Assembly (NCBI GenBank): GCA_910587805.1 | Contig: CAJUNM010000001.1 | Span: 16,640 to 80,639 of the forward strand | Source of the DNA: an uncultured Christensenellaceae bacterium | GTDB taxonomy: Bacteria > Bacillota > Clostridia > Christensenellales > Pumilibacteraceae | DNA length: 64,000 nt | Direction of reading: 5' to 3' | In this document: positions 33,928 through 42,392 of the stretch, in pieces | Layout of the letters: every line of letters starts with the position of its first letter | Numbering within the stretch: the stretch's first letter is position 1 | Notes under the pieces: model-generated | Seen by the model: only the letters and a program-made list of their open reading frames with translations | Told to the model about the DNA's origin: nothing | The model's database searches: none | Program-made: the position numbers and the translations under genes

Positions 33928-35499
33928 TTACCACCGATACGCTTTTGCGGCGGAAAGTTTCGTTTCTCTCGACGGGATATAAGTTCCCGCATTGTCCTCT
34001 ACGCTTAGCGTGAATTGGAACGAGCCGCCGCTTACTATCTTGTCGCTGTCGGCTGCCGCCGCGCTCAACGCGGCTTTTATCTTATCCGGATGTATTTCGT
34101 GCGACAGATCGGACGGCTTGAGCGCGCCGCGCGCGGCGTACTCGCCGTTTACGTACACGTTGAGCCATACGGTAACTGTGTCGTCTATCTCATAAAGCCC
34201 GTCTACCTTGAAAAAGTCCAACAGCGGATTTATGATATTGTTTTCGTTTTGCAAGACCAAGAACGGATTTTCGGTATGTCCCGAGAAAAGCAGTAACGGG
34301 TCGGAAATCGGAATTTGCTTGTACCCTTTCTTGTCGAACTCCCTTTGAGCGGCGTCCCAGCGCGCAAACGCCTCCTCCACCTCGGGCAATGCCTGCGATT
34401 CGTCGGTGAGCGCGTAATACGCCGCGCTTGCTTTATCCAAAACGTCGAACCATTTAATATTTACGTTTTCTATATCGGTGCCGACTTCGTTCGCCGCCGC
34501 TATGAATTGCTCGACGCGTATCTTTTCGGCAGCCGCGAACAGCTCGTCGTATCTCGCGCGCGCCGCGGCTATCTTTTCGAGTGCTTCGGCAACGCCTTCG
34601 CCCGCTTTCGCCTCGTCGGACATATATTCGTACTTCGACTCCGCCGTCATTATCTTGCGCTCGCTTTCGAGCGTAATTTCCTCGACGGGCACGAGCGCTT
34701 CGGCAAGCTCTATCAATTCTTCGATATCCGCCGCGTCGCGCAGCACTTTGACTTCGGCTGCCACAGCGTCGAGTTTCGCCTTTGCGGTTTCTACGCCCGC
34801 GTATTCTTTGATCTCGTCGTCGAAATCCTCGTATCGGGATTGCAGTTCGTCTACGGTGTCCTCCGCCTCGAGCGTTATTTCCTCGAGCGCCTCAAGCTCC
34901 TCTACGTCCGCTATAAACGATTCGGCGGCTTCTCTGACTTCCGCCTCGTGCGCCAAGCGTTCGAGTTCGGTCACTTCCGCATCCGCCGCGTCGAGTCTTT
35001 GATACGCATCTACCACCGCCGCGTGCGTTTTGAGTTCCTCTTTGAGCGCATAGAACAATTCCTGCGCAGCTATAATATCCGAACGATTGCGAACAGTCAG
35101 TTTTTCGGGCAGATTGTTCACGGCGGTTATGAATCGCTGTTTCGCCCGCTCGTCGCGCTCTTGCTCCGCCTTGGCGTCCGCTTCGGCTTTGAGTACGTCG
35201 TATGTAGCTTTGTATCCGTCGAGTTTCTCTTTGCATTGCGCAACTTCGGGATTCGATTTTTCCGCATCGTTAAGCACATCGTATATCAAAAGCGCAACGT
35301 TGATATTCGCGCCCGACTCGATCGCGACGGGCGTTTGTATCTTGTTCACCATACCTATAAAGGTTTGCGTATTTTGAGTTACCGTCGGGTCGTCGGGTTC
35401 TACGGGCGGTTTCGTGTCGCAGCCCGCAAAAGCGAAACAAACAATCAGCAGCAATGCCGTAAACACGGCTATGATCGGTTTTCTTCTCAACTTCATCAT
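33928..35499 (-). CDS. Helical-repeat lipoprotein
   Basis: A 523-residue lipoprotein: signal peptide and lipobox FAFAGC (Cys near residue 27), then about four helical repeats of 70-80 residues (roughly 40-380) rich in Glu and Ala, each with a pattern such as EEITLE and YEYMSDEAK. They resemble FIVAR-type repeats but I am not certain of the family. The last 110 residues are beta-rich (DDTVTVWLNVYVNGEYAARG). It is the first gene of the 35.5-19.3 kb minus-strand cluster and is preceded by a consensus promoter. AGGAG touches the first of two consecutive ATG codons, so the second, or weak initiation, is possible. Confidence 0.75.
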   Translation of the reverse strand: MMKLRRKPIIAVFTALLLIVCFAFAGCDTKPPVEPDDPTVTQNTQTFIGMVNKIQTPVAIESGANINVALLIYDVLNDAEKSNPEVAQCKEKLDGYKATYDVLKAEADAKAEQERDERAKQRFITAVNNLPEKLTVRNRSDIIAAQELFYALKEELKTHAAVVDAYQRLDAADAEVTELERLAHEAEVREAAESFIADVEELEALEEITLEAEDTVDELQSRYEDFDDEIKEYAGVETAKAKLDAVAAEVKVLRDAADIEELIELAEALVPVEEITLESERKIMTAESKYEYMSDEAKAGEGVAEALEKIAAARARYDELFAAAEKIRVEQFIAAANEVGTDIENVNIKWFDVLDKASAAYYALTDESQALPEVEEAFARWDAAQREFDKKGYKQIPISDPLLLFSGHTENPFLVLQNENNIINPLLDFFKVDGLYEIDDTVTVWLNVYVNGEYAARGALKPSDLSHEIHPDKIKAALSAAAADSDKIVSGGSFQFTLSVEDNAGTYIPSRETKLSAAKAYRW

Positions 35500-35526
35500 C
35501 TCCTATGCCGATAGGCTATCTCTTAT

Positions 35527-35555
35527 ATTATATCAAATCGGAGACCGCGTTGCAA
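35527..35555 (-). promoter_or_regulatory. Promoter for the lipoprotein/MoxR/VWA cluster
   Basis: TTGCAA, 17 bp, TATAAT on the minus strand, 28 bp before the first gene. It is the only clear promoter seen for the whole run down to 19,265. Confidence 0.72.
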
Positions 35556-35628
35556 TATGTATTGGGATTTAATATATCCGCGATACTGCTTACTTTATAT
35601 AAAAATACTGCTGTACCCGAGATTCTGC

Positions 35629-35657
35629 TTTACCTTTTATTTTTTACGTGTTATCAT
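35629..35657 (+). promoter_or_regulatory. Promoter for the CotH gene
   Basis: TTTACC, 17 bp, TATCAT, 36 bp before the ATG; less ideal than others in the window. Confidence 0.5.
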
Positions 35658-35692
35658 GTATAAGTATTAAATTACATATCAAGGAGTAATGT

Positions 35693-37645
35693 ATGAGAAA
35701 ATCAAGATACTCGGCGCTTACCGTCATATTGATTTTGTGCGCGCTGTTTTGCGTGCCGCTCGTTGCGTGCGATCCCGCGGATTCCGGAATGGCTACTATC
35801 ACGTTCGACACTGGCACGGACGTTGCAGTCGCGCCGCTTACCGCGCAGGTCGACAGCCGCATTTACCCGCCCGTCGATCCCGTGCGCGACGGATATCGGT
35901 TTAACGGATGGTCGCTCGACGGCGCGCCGTTCGTATTCGACAGAATGCCGAGCAAGGACATAACGCTCAAAGCAGAATGGCTCAAGCTTTACGCTCTTTC
36001 GTTCGATACGGGCGCGGAAACGCTGTATTTTACTGCGGGCGAGCAGATAACGCTGCCCGAGGACCCGACGAAAGCGCATTTCAAGTTTGCCGGCTGGAAA
36101 AACAACGGCGCGGCGTTTACCGACACGGTAATGCCCGAGCATGACGTTTCGCTCAAAGCCGATTGGGTAGCGGCGTATACGATCACGTTTAATACGGGCG
36201 TCGGCGGCTTGACCGTTGCGCCGATAGTAGACGTGGCGGGCGCGGCGATAACCGCGCCGACGGCAAATCGCCCGGGATATTGGCTGTCCGGCTGGAAGCT
36301 CGGCAACGAGGCATTCGATTTTGCCCAAATGCCGAGCGAGGACATAACCCTTACCGCGGTATGGGTAAAGCTCACCAACTTGCCGTCCATGTTCATAAAT
36401 CTCAAAGACGACAGCGGCAACAAGGTTGCGCTCTCGGACGTGGGCAGAATAGATTACGTGGACAGCACGATCTCGCTTACCAACACGAAAGACGAATACA
36501 TTATAAACAACGCCGCAGCCGGTTTCCGCGGCAGAGGCAACGGGTCGTGGAACGACGTCGAAGAGCATCCGCAGTACGGAAAAAAGCGCGGCTATAAACT
36601 CAAGTTCGACAAAAAGCAATCTCTTTTCGGCGGCGAGGCGAACAAGCATTGGGTCATACTCGCTTGCACCAACTTCGACGATATGACCATGAGCCGCAAC
36701 CATCTCGCCTACAATATGTCGCGCGAGCTGTTCACGGCGATCGAACACACCACGCTTGCCGAATGGGTAGATATTTACATCAACGGCGAGTATCACGGAC
36801 TGTATCTGCTTTGCGAACACACGCGCGTAGGCAAAGGCAGAGTCGATATAGCTTCCGAATACTCGACCGCGCCCGAAAACAACGGATTCCTTATCGAATA
36901 CGACGCATACGGCGATACCCCCAACCCCGACAAGGGCGATCCCCAATTCGTAGAAGGAATACACTATTTCAGAGTAAACGGAGTAAAATATCCGTTCTCG
37001 GTACATTCGCCCGATCCCGAGGATTACGAGGAAGAAGGCGTACTCACGAGCGATTACCGCAATCAAGTAAAATACATCAAAAACTACGTAACGGAAGTGT
37101 ACACCGCAGCGCTCACAGGCAATTACGCCAAGTTCAGCGAACTCGCCGACGTGCAATCGTTCGTCGATATGTACATTTTGCACGAACTGTTCAAAAACGT
37201 GGATACGGGCTACAGCTCGTTCTATATGTACAAAAAGCCTAACGGCAAACTGTATGCCGGTCCGCCTTGGGATTTCGACGCCACCACCAACATCAACGAC
37301 CGCGGCGACAGAACTCCTACAGGCATTTACGTTGCCGGCTCCATTCAAGAAGTCAATGCGGGACAATGCGCGAGCGAGCTGTACATTTCGCTTTATAAAA
37401 ACGCAGACTTCAAGCGCGACATAAAAGCGCGTTGGAAAACGCTCTCGCCGCAGATAAGCGAGTTCCTCGAAGGACGCATGAACGACAGCGTATACAATGC
37501 GAACAAAGCCGCCATGGGCAAAAACTTCGCAAAATGGAAAAGCAAGTCTCAAGCCCAAGCCGAGACCGATTGGGTAAACGACATGAAAACGCTCAAAAAA
37601 TGGTTCACCGATCGCATCGATTGGCTAAACGGCGAATGGGCGTAA
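35693..37645 (+). CDS. CotH-kinase-family lipoprotein with InlB-type repeats
   Basis: A 650-residue lipoprotein (lipobox VPLVAC, Cys near residue 26). Residues 30-225 hold three Listeria-Bacteroides (InlB B-type) repeats, each with FNGWSLDG-like and ITLKAEW-like strands. The CotH domain follows (about 230-630), with FRGRGNGSW, NHLAYNMSREL, EYHGLYLLCEH and the metal-site motif WDFD. CotH proteins of spores phosphorylate coat proteins; secreted vegetative members like this one probably modify surface proteins or glycans. AAGGAG lies six bases upstream. It is divergent from the lipoprotein cluster, so it may share its regulation. No spore genes are nearby. Confidence 0.9.
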   Translation: MRKSRYSALTVILILCALFCVPLVACDPADSGMATITFDTGTDVAVAPLTAQVDSRIYPPVDPVRDGYRFNGWSLDGAPFVFDRMPSKDITLKAEWLKLYALSFDTGAETLYFTAGEQITLPEDPTKAHFKFAGWKNNGAAFTDTVMPEHDVSLKADWVAAYTITFNTGVGGLTVAPIVDVAGAAITAPTANRPGYWLSGWKLGNEAFDFAQMPSEDITLTAVWVKLTNLPSMFINLKDDSGNKVALSDVGRIDYVDSTISLTNTKDEYIINNAAAGFRGRGNGSWNDVEEHPQYGKKRGYKLKFDKKQSLFGGEANKHWVILACTNFDDMTMSRNHLAYNMSRELFTAIEHTTLAEWVDIYINGEYHGLYLLCEHTRVGKGRVDIASEYSTAPENNGFLIEYDAYGDTPNPDKGDPQFVEGIHYFRVNGVKYPFSVHSPDPEDYEEEGVLTSDYRNQVKYIKNYVTEVYTAALTGNYAKFSELADVQSFVDMYILHELFKNVDTGYSSFYMYKKPNGKLYAGPPWDFDATTNINDRGDRTPTGIYVAGSIQEVNAGQCASELYISLYKNADFKRDIKARWKTLSPQISEFLEGRMNDSVYNANKAAMGKNFAKWKSKSQAQAETDWVNDMKTLKKWFTDRIDWLNGEWA

Positions 37646-37675
37646 ACTCACGATAGTATAGAATCGGCAAACGCC

Positions 37676-37734
37676 GAATAAACGGTTCCGCATAATCGGA
37701 GCCGTTTATTATTGCACGATCGCCGAGATCGTGC
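37676..37734 (+). terminator. Two hairpins after the CotH gene
   Basis: First stem AATAAACGG/CCGTTTATT (about 37676-37711) followed by a short T-rich run; second stem GCACGATC/GATCGTGC with a GCCGA loop (37714-37734). The first is the likelier terminator. Confidence 0.5.
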
Positions 37735-37808
37735 GTCATGATACGGCGCGAATAAGAAAGACGGTCGAAACATATAAAACATAAAAGCAAAAATCATGCG
37801 TGTTTTGC

Positions 37809-37837
37809 TTTACATATACGATTATCGGATATATAAT
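37809..37837 (+). promoter_or_regulatory. Promoter for the Sel1-repeat gene
   Basis: TTTACA, 17 bp, TATAAT, 28 bp before the ATG. Confidence 0.72.
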
Positions 37838-37865
37838 AAATTATACATTAAAGGACGCAAAATAT

Positions 37866-39050
37866 ATGAACATCGAAAAAATCAAACTCGACGCACAGTC
37901 GGGAGATCCCGTCGCTCAATGCGAACTCGGCAAGATTTTACTGCACATCGACTATGACGGCTCGGATATAGAAAAAAATCCGACCGAAGGCGTGAAGTGG
38001 CTTACAGCCGCCGCAAGCCAAGGTCATGCCGAAGCCGAATTCGATTTAGGGCTATGCAGTCTTTACGGAATAGGTTGCGCGAAAGACCTAAAAGCAGCGT
38101 TCACACACACTATCTCCGCGGCGAATAAGAATTACGCACCCGCCCAGAACAACGCGGGCAATTTTTACGAGGAAGGCGTAGGCGTGGAAAAGGACGCAAG
38201 CGCGGCGTACAAATGGTATAAAAGCGCAGCAGACCAAGGCGACTGCGAAGGCTTGCTGAATTTAGCCGAGTGCTACAAAAACGGCGTCGGCGTAAAACGC
38301 GACGCAGCCGAGGCGCTGAGGCTGACCAAGCTCGCGGCGGAGCAAGGCAGCGCCGACGCGCAGTTTGCCGTCGGGTGGTTTTACGATTATGCGTGCGGCG
38401 TAAAACGCGATATTCACGAAGCGCTCGAGTGGTACAAAAAAGCCGCGGAACAAAATCACGGCAAGGCAATGTGCTACATAGGTTATTGCTACGAGGAAGG
38501 CGACGGAGTAAAAGCGGATATCCGCGAAGCGATCAAATGGTACGAAGCGTCGATGCGTCAGAATTATTTTCAAGCTTTCGTAAACATGGGTTGTTGCTAT
38601 CAGTACGGCAAAGGCGTCGCCAAAGACGTTCCGAAAGCCGTAACTCTATACTATGCCGCGGCGAAACTCGGGAGTACCGACGCGCTTTACAATCTCGGCA
38701 TATGCTATACTTACGGATACGGCGTGGAGCGGAACGAACAGCAAGCCGCGCAATTTTTTCTCGCAGGCGCGGACGAAGGCAGCGATAAATGCCAATTCAT
38801 GATAGGCGTTTGCTACGGCTGCGGCGACGGAGTAGAACAAAATATCGAAAAAGCGATCGAATACCTTACGCTCGCTGCGGAACAAGGCAACGACGATGCG
38901 ATGTATTCGCTGGGCGAACTTTACGAAGACGGTTCGGCTGTTGAGCAAGATCTCGACGAAGCAGTCAAATTTTACAAAGCCGCCGCCGAAAACGGAAACA
39001 AAGAAGCCGTTAAAAAACTGAAAAGCAAAAAGTTCAAAAGATACGCATGA
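37866..39050 (+). CDS. Sel1-repeat (SLR) protein
   Basis: A 394-residue soluble protein made of about ten 36-residue Sel1-like helical repeats, each with the pattern A.YNLG.CY..G.GV..D...A..WY..AA. No signal peptide and no catalytic domain, so it is a protein-protein scaffold in the cytoplasm. The start at 37866 is chosen because AAAGGA lies about ten bases upstream and the longer frame (to 37800) contains the promoter. A Sel1-like segment also occurs in the convergent zinc-ribbon gene next door. The partner is unknown; Sel1 proteins often scaffold signalling or stress complexes. Confidence 0.88.
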   Translation: MNIEKIKLDAQSGDPVAQCELGKILLHIDYDGSDIEKNPTEGVKWLTAAASQGHAEAEFDLGLCSLYGIGCAKDLKAAFTHTISAANKNYAPAQNNAGNFYEEGVGVEKDASAAYKWYKSAADQGDCEGLLNLAECYKNGVGVKRDAAEALRLTKLAAEQGSADAQFAVGWFYDYACGVKRDIHEALEWYKKAAEQNHGKAMCYIGYCYEEGDGVKADIREAIKWYEASMRQNYFQAFVNMGCCYQYGKGVAKDVPKAVTLYYAAAKLGSTDALYNLGICYTYGYGVERNEQQAAQFFLAGADEGSDKCQFMIGVCYGCGDGVEQNIEKAIEYLTLAAEQGNDDAMYSLGELYEDGSAVEQDLDEAVKFYKAAAENGNKEAVKKLKSKKFKRYA

Positions 39051-39054
39051 TGCG

Positions 39055-39090
39055 AAACGCCGTCTCTGCCCGAGACGGCGTTTTAATTTA
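39055..39090. terminator. Bidirectional intrinsic terminator
   Basis: A 12-bp stem AAACGCCGTCTC/GAGACGGCGTTT with a TGCCC loop followed by TTAATTT, shared by the convergent Sel1 and zinc-ribbon genes. Confidence 0.85.
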
Positions 39091-39127
39091 TCGGCAGTTC
39101 CGCGGCATAGCACGTGCGCAGACGCGA

Positions 39128-40744
39128 TCAGTCGTCAAACTCCATCGTTTTAACGGCGTGCTCGAAAACGGGCGCCCAAAACCATCTGTCTTTGCCGAGA
39201 CAGTTCCAACTGCCTATCCCCTGCTTACCGCCCAATGAAAAGAAGAACATTGCATTATAGATCGGCTGATCGACCGCCGCCGTGATGAAATCTATAAAGA
39301 AAATATTTCTGCTTTGCTTAATAAGTTTCGCCTCTCCGAACTTGGCTGTGAGAAAAGTGTTTTTCAAAGCGACGAGCATTTGTTTACCGAAAACAAAAAC
39401 GTCGTCCTCTTTGAGCAAACCCGCAAAATTGACGTTCAAGTTTACCGTCGAATCGGGCGTGGTATATATATACCTCGGCGCGTTTACGGGATACTTCACT
39501 CGGCGCATTTCGTCGGGCATGACCTCGAAATTATCGGGCATAATCGCGGCGATCTTGTCGCCCGCTATCCTCGCCCTTACAAACTTTACGTCGGGCAGTT
39601 CGCAGCCGTTCGGCATATCCGCGCGCAATGACGCATAGTTTATTCCGCTTATGCGGTAATCGAGCGCGTTGCCGTTGACTGCAAACGTTGTACCGCACGA
39701 AACGCAGTATCCCGTCCTGCCGTTGCCGTCGAGTTTTACCCGACTGCCGCACTGCGTGCACAAAAACGCTTCCATGTCCTTAGCGCGTCTGATCTCTATA
39801 CGATCGGAGATATCTTTTACGCGCGCTTTGCCGCAAGAGACGCAAACTCCGTTCTTATCGAGCGCGCCGCCGCACTCGGAACATGTTTCTCTCGAAAGCA
39901 GTCCCGACGTCGAAACTTTTATGTCTATCGTCTCGTCCGACACGACGTCGATCGTATCCGCCTTGACTTTGCGCATTGGCTTTGCGTCGCCGTAACGGAA
40001 CTTGCGCGCGCCTTTTACGTATATCTCGCCCGAATCGATATTGCGCTTTTCCGCAATGATTTGAAACGTTTCGACCAAGCCTTCGGTAAGCCTTTCAAAA
40101 TATTTTGCGCTGTCTTTGCCGCGCACAAACGCAACGTATACGCTCTCCTTGTCCGTCTGCTTGCCGTTGGGCTGCTCCAACCGCACGGTGACCGAGTATG
40201 CGTTTTTATGATCGAGTACAGCCGTGTTCTCCGCCGGCACGACCTCCGCATTGAACGCGGAATAACGATCGGTAAGCCGCATCGCCCAAATTTGCAGACT
40301 GCGGCTAAGCACAATACCGTCGAAACCGTCTATGATATCGGAATGCTTGGCGTAGTTCTTTTTCAAGATATTATGCGCATTCGCGTAACCGTACTGTTCG
40401 GCTATGACGCAGCAGTAATACGCTTTTTCCTCGTCGTAATACGCGCTGTTTTTTTCGCCGTAAAGCAGACAGCCCAAAACGGCGCATTCGCAATTGAGAT
40501 TGTCGAGCGCACCGTCCAAATATTTCAAATCCGCCGCGTCGAGCGCATCTTCGCGCATGCGCGATAAGATATATCGCGCGCATGCGCCGTCGTCGCCGTT
40601 ATTCACAAGCTTTAACAGTTCTTCCGCCGTTTCCGTACAGTCGCTTTCGTTACGATCCCGATCGCACTTGAATATTTCGGAATATTTTTCGACGACCTTT
40701 TCTCCGAAAGTTTTTGCTGTCTTTTTCGGTTTTGATTTAAGCAT
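39128..40744 (-). CDS. Zinc-ribbon protein with Sel1-like N-terminal part
   Basis: A 538-residue soluble protein that I do not recognise as a named family. Residues 40-130 have Sel1/TPR-like helices (AVLGCLLYGEKNSAYYDEEKAYY). Residues 165-265 form a beta-rich domain. Two zinc ribbons follow, with C288/C291/C301/C304 and C329/C332/C347/C350. The C-terminal 180 residues are an alpha/beta region of unknown function (for example the VFVFGKQMLVALKNTF segment). GGGAG lies seven bases before the ATG and a consensus promoter 33 bp upstream. It is convergent with the Sel1 gene; a shared role is possible given the similar repeats. Confidence 0.7.
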   Translation of the reverse strand: MLKSKPKKTAKTFGEKVVEKYSEIFKCDRDRNESDCTETAEELLKLVNNGDDGACARYILSRMREDALDAADLKYLDGALDNLNCECAVLGCLLYGEKNSAYYDEEKAYYCCVIAEQYGYANAHNILKKNYAKHSDIIDGFDGIVLSRSLQIWAMRLTDRYSAFNAEVVPAENTAVLDHKNAYSVTVRLEQPNGKQTDKESVYVAFVRGKDSAKYFERLTEGLVETFQIIAEKRNIDSGEIYVKGARKFRYGDAKPMRKVKADTIDVVSDETIDIKVSTSGLLSRETCSECGGALDKNGVCVSCGKARVKDISDRIEIRRAKDMEAFLCTQCGSRVKLDGNGRTGYCVSCGTTFAVNGNALDYRISGINYASLRADMPNGCELPDVKFVRARIAGDKIAAIMPDNFEVMPDEMRRVKYPVNAPRYIYTTPDSTVNLNVNFAGLLKEDDVFVFGKQMLVALKNTFLTAKFGEAKLIKQSRNIFFIDFITAAVDQPIYNAMFFFSLGGKQGIGSWNCLGKDRWFWAPVFEHAVKTMEFDD

Positions 40745-40776
40745 AGCTCACTCCCGTCAACAATAGCTACCGTAAT

Positions 40777-40805
40777 ATTATATACCGCGATCCGCGCATT
40801 GTCAA
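40777..40805 (-). promoter_or_regulatory. Promoter for the zinc-ribbon gene
   Basis: TTGACA, 17 bp, TATAAT on the minus strand, 33 bp before the start codon. Confidence 0.78.
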
Positions 40806-40854
40806 CGAAAACAGTATTTCACCGCACGCGTCTTTCCGTACAGTTGCTCGGCAC

Positions 40855-40884
40855 AAAAAAACGCGCACGGTAACGCACGCGTTT
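40855..40884 (-). terminator. Terminator of the ribosomal-protein operon
   Basis: Read on the minus strand, stem AAACGCGTGCG/CGTGCGCGTTT with a TTAC loop followed by a T-run; it lies 35 bp after the rplL stop. Confidence 0.75.
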
Positions 40885-40918
40885 GATTTGCTTGATAACA
40901 GATCTCGAAAAATCGAAA

Positions 40919-41290
40919 TTATTTGAGTTCGACGGTTGCGCCGACTTCTTTGAACTTGTTGGCGATCTCTTCGGCTTCTGCCTTCGCAACGTTCTCTTTG
41001 ATGGTGGAAGGCGCGCCGTCGACGAGCGCTTTCGCCTCGCCCAAACCGAGCGAAGTAAGCTCGCGAACGACTTTGATAACGGGGATCTTGTTCGGTCCGA
41101 TATCCTTGAGGATAACGGTGAACTCGGTCTGCTCCTCCGCTGCGGGAGCGGCGGCGCCGCCCGCAGGCGCGGCAACAGCCATAGCCGCAGCCGATACGCC
41201 GAACTTATCCTCGATCTTCTTAACGAGCTCGTTAAGCTCGAGAACGGTCATTTTTTCGATCTCTTCGATCATCTTGTCCAAATCTGCCAT
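40919..41290 (-). CDS. rplL: Ribosomal protein bL12 (L7/L12)
   Basis: A 123-residue stalk protein of the large ribosomal subunit that recruits translation GTPases. The N-terminal dimer domain ([23 protein letters not shown]), the Ala/Gly/Pro hinge (about 37-52), and the C-terminal domain with [16 protein letters not shown] are all present. An AAAAGGAG precedes the ATG. It follows rplJ after an unusually long 393-bp gap that holds repeat element B. A terminator follows, and rpoB, the usual next gene, is absent here. Confidence 0.98.
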   Translation of the reverse strand: MADLDKMIEEIEKMTVLELNELVKKIEDKFGVSAAAMAVAAPAGGAAAPAAEEQTEFTVILKDIGPNKIPVIKVVRELTSLGLGEAKALVDGAPSTIKENVAKAEAEEIANKFKEVGATVELK

Positions 41291-41462
41291 GATTTTGATT
41301 CTCCTTTTGGGGCTTTTGCCCGAATTTTTTATGGCGTTATAGCCGCCGCGCTTCAGCCTATCGGCTGTATATTTTTTTGTTTACGCCCCGCAAATGTTTT
41401 ACAAGGCTGCGTTGTAGTAAATCTTCCCAATGCTGCGCGGCTTTTGCTTATTCCTGCCGCAC

Positions 41463-41681
41463 CTAACGGCGCAGATGCGGGTTAGGCAAGGAAGTCCGAG
41501 GCGCGGACGACGGGAGTTTAGCCCCACCTACACGACTCAAACTGCCATCCTGCATCTAACGGCGTATGCGCGACGCAGACGGGCAACAGTCGGCGAGACG
41601 CCGACGGGCGCGTAGACCCACCTACGTAACCGAGGCGGCGAGCCGAACGTAGCCCGTATCCGGCGATGCAGATGCCGTTAG
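41463..41681. repeat. Structured intergenic element B, between rplJ and rplL
   Basis: A GC-rich block of about 220 bp inside the ribosomal operon. The outer ends are CTAACGGC (41463-41470) and its complement GCCGTTAG (41674-41681). It contains two imperfect tandem units about 94 bp apart (CCCACCTAC at 41523 and 41617). It also holds the same 24-bp word as element A (41574-41597) and a relative of the GTAG/CTACG hairpin (about 41609-41637). The right end overlaps the rplJ stop codon. No coding potential. The rest of the gap (41291-41462) has a small CAGCC/GGCTG hairpin at 41358-41371 and nothing else recognised. Confidence 0.65.
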
Positions 41682-41683
41682 AT

Positions 41684-42175
41684 TTAGGCTTCTTTCTTTT
41701 TTGCGACTTCCGACAACCCCACAGCCAACGACCGCATCGGGCTGGTCAACAGACCGAGCAACTGCGCGATAAGCACGGGTTTTGCGGGGATATTAGCGAG
41801 CGCTTTTATTCCGTCCGCGTCGAACTTTTTACCTTCTACCACGCCGCACTTGATGGTGAGCGGGGTTTTGCCTGCGTACTCGTTGAGCACTCTGCACGGC
41901 GCGGTGGAATCCTCGCCGCCGAACGCGGCAGCCGACGGACCGTTGAAGTACTCGTCGAATCCCGTGTTGCCCGTCGCGTCGAATGCGCGCGCGAGCGCGC
42001 TGTTTTTTATAACGCGATACTCCACGCCCGCCTCGCGAAGCGCTCTGCGCATTGCCGTGTCTTGCTCGACGTTTATTCCGCGATAATCGACGACTACCAC
42101 CGACGACGCGTTTTCTATCTTTTGCTTGACTTCCGCAACGTATGCTTTGCGCTGTTCGATATTGTTCTTGGACAT
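41684..42175 (-). CDS. rplJ: Ribosomal protein uL10
   Basis: A 163-residue protein that anchors the L7/L12 dimers to the ribosome. The start MSKNNIEQRK at 42175 is chosen because a perfect AAGGAGG lies six bases upstream; an eight-residue longer frame has none. VVVDYRGI, RVIKNSLARRA-type and PLTIK segments are as expected. The leader carries an L10-type autoregulatory structure, so excess L10-L12 complex should repress the rplJ-rplL part. Length is near the usual 165-175. Confidence 0.97.
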   Translation of the reverse strand: MSKNNIEQRKAYVAEVKQKIENASSVVVVDYRGINVEQDTAMRRALREAGVEYRVIKNSALARAFDATGNTGFDEYFNGPSAAAFGGEDSTAPCRVLNEYAGKTPLTIKCGVVEGKKFDADGIKALANIPAKPVLIAQLLGLLTSPMRSLAVGLSEVAKKKEA

Positions 42176-42195
42176 TCTAACCTCCTTGTAATTAT

Positions 42196-42340
42196 ACAAA
42201 ACGGCGCCTCTTTCCGAGACGCCGCCGAAATACCGCGTAAAATTACGAAGTGGATCAGAATGCGCCTCGACAAGCCGGCATATGCCGATTAAGTTTCCGC
42301 TTGTTGTCTACGGCTATTTGATTAAACCGTTACAGCCAAA
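42196..42340 (-). promoter_or_regulatory. Ribosomal protein L10 leader with attenuator
   Basis: On the minus strand the core CCGTAGACAACAAGC ... CTTAATCGG ... GGCTTGTCGAGG (about 42262-42315) matches the L10 leader consensus, whose arms normally read CCGTAGACAGCAGG and CCTGCCGAGG. Downstream, a stem CGGCGTCTC/GAGGCGCCG (42202-42224) followed by a GTTTTGT tract can end transcription. It sits between rplA and rplJ, as in other Firmicutes; L10(L12)4 binding to the leader is known to give feedback control. Confidence 0.75.
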
Positions 42341-42392
42341 GGCTGCTTTTTTTGATCGTTGTAACATAACCTAACCGAGGACGACGCGCTTG

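Noticed and set aside
41430..41615. Short open frame in the rplJ-rplL gap
   Set aside because: Lies in the tandem units of repeat element B; composition is that of the repeat and it runs opposite the operon.
42328..42350. CAGCC/GGCTG stem followed by a T-run on the plus strand, between rplA and rplJ
   Set aside because: Both flanking genes are on the minus strand, where the tract would be A-rich and precede the stem, so it is not a terminator for this operon.
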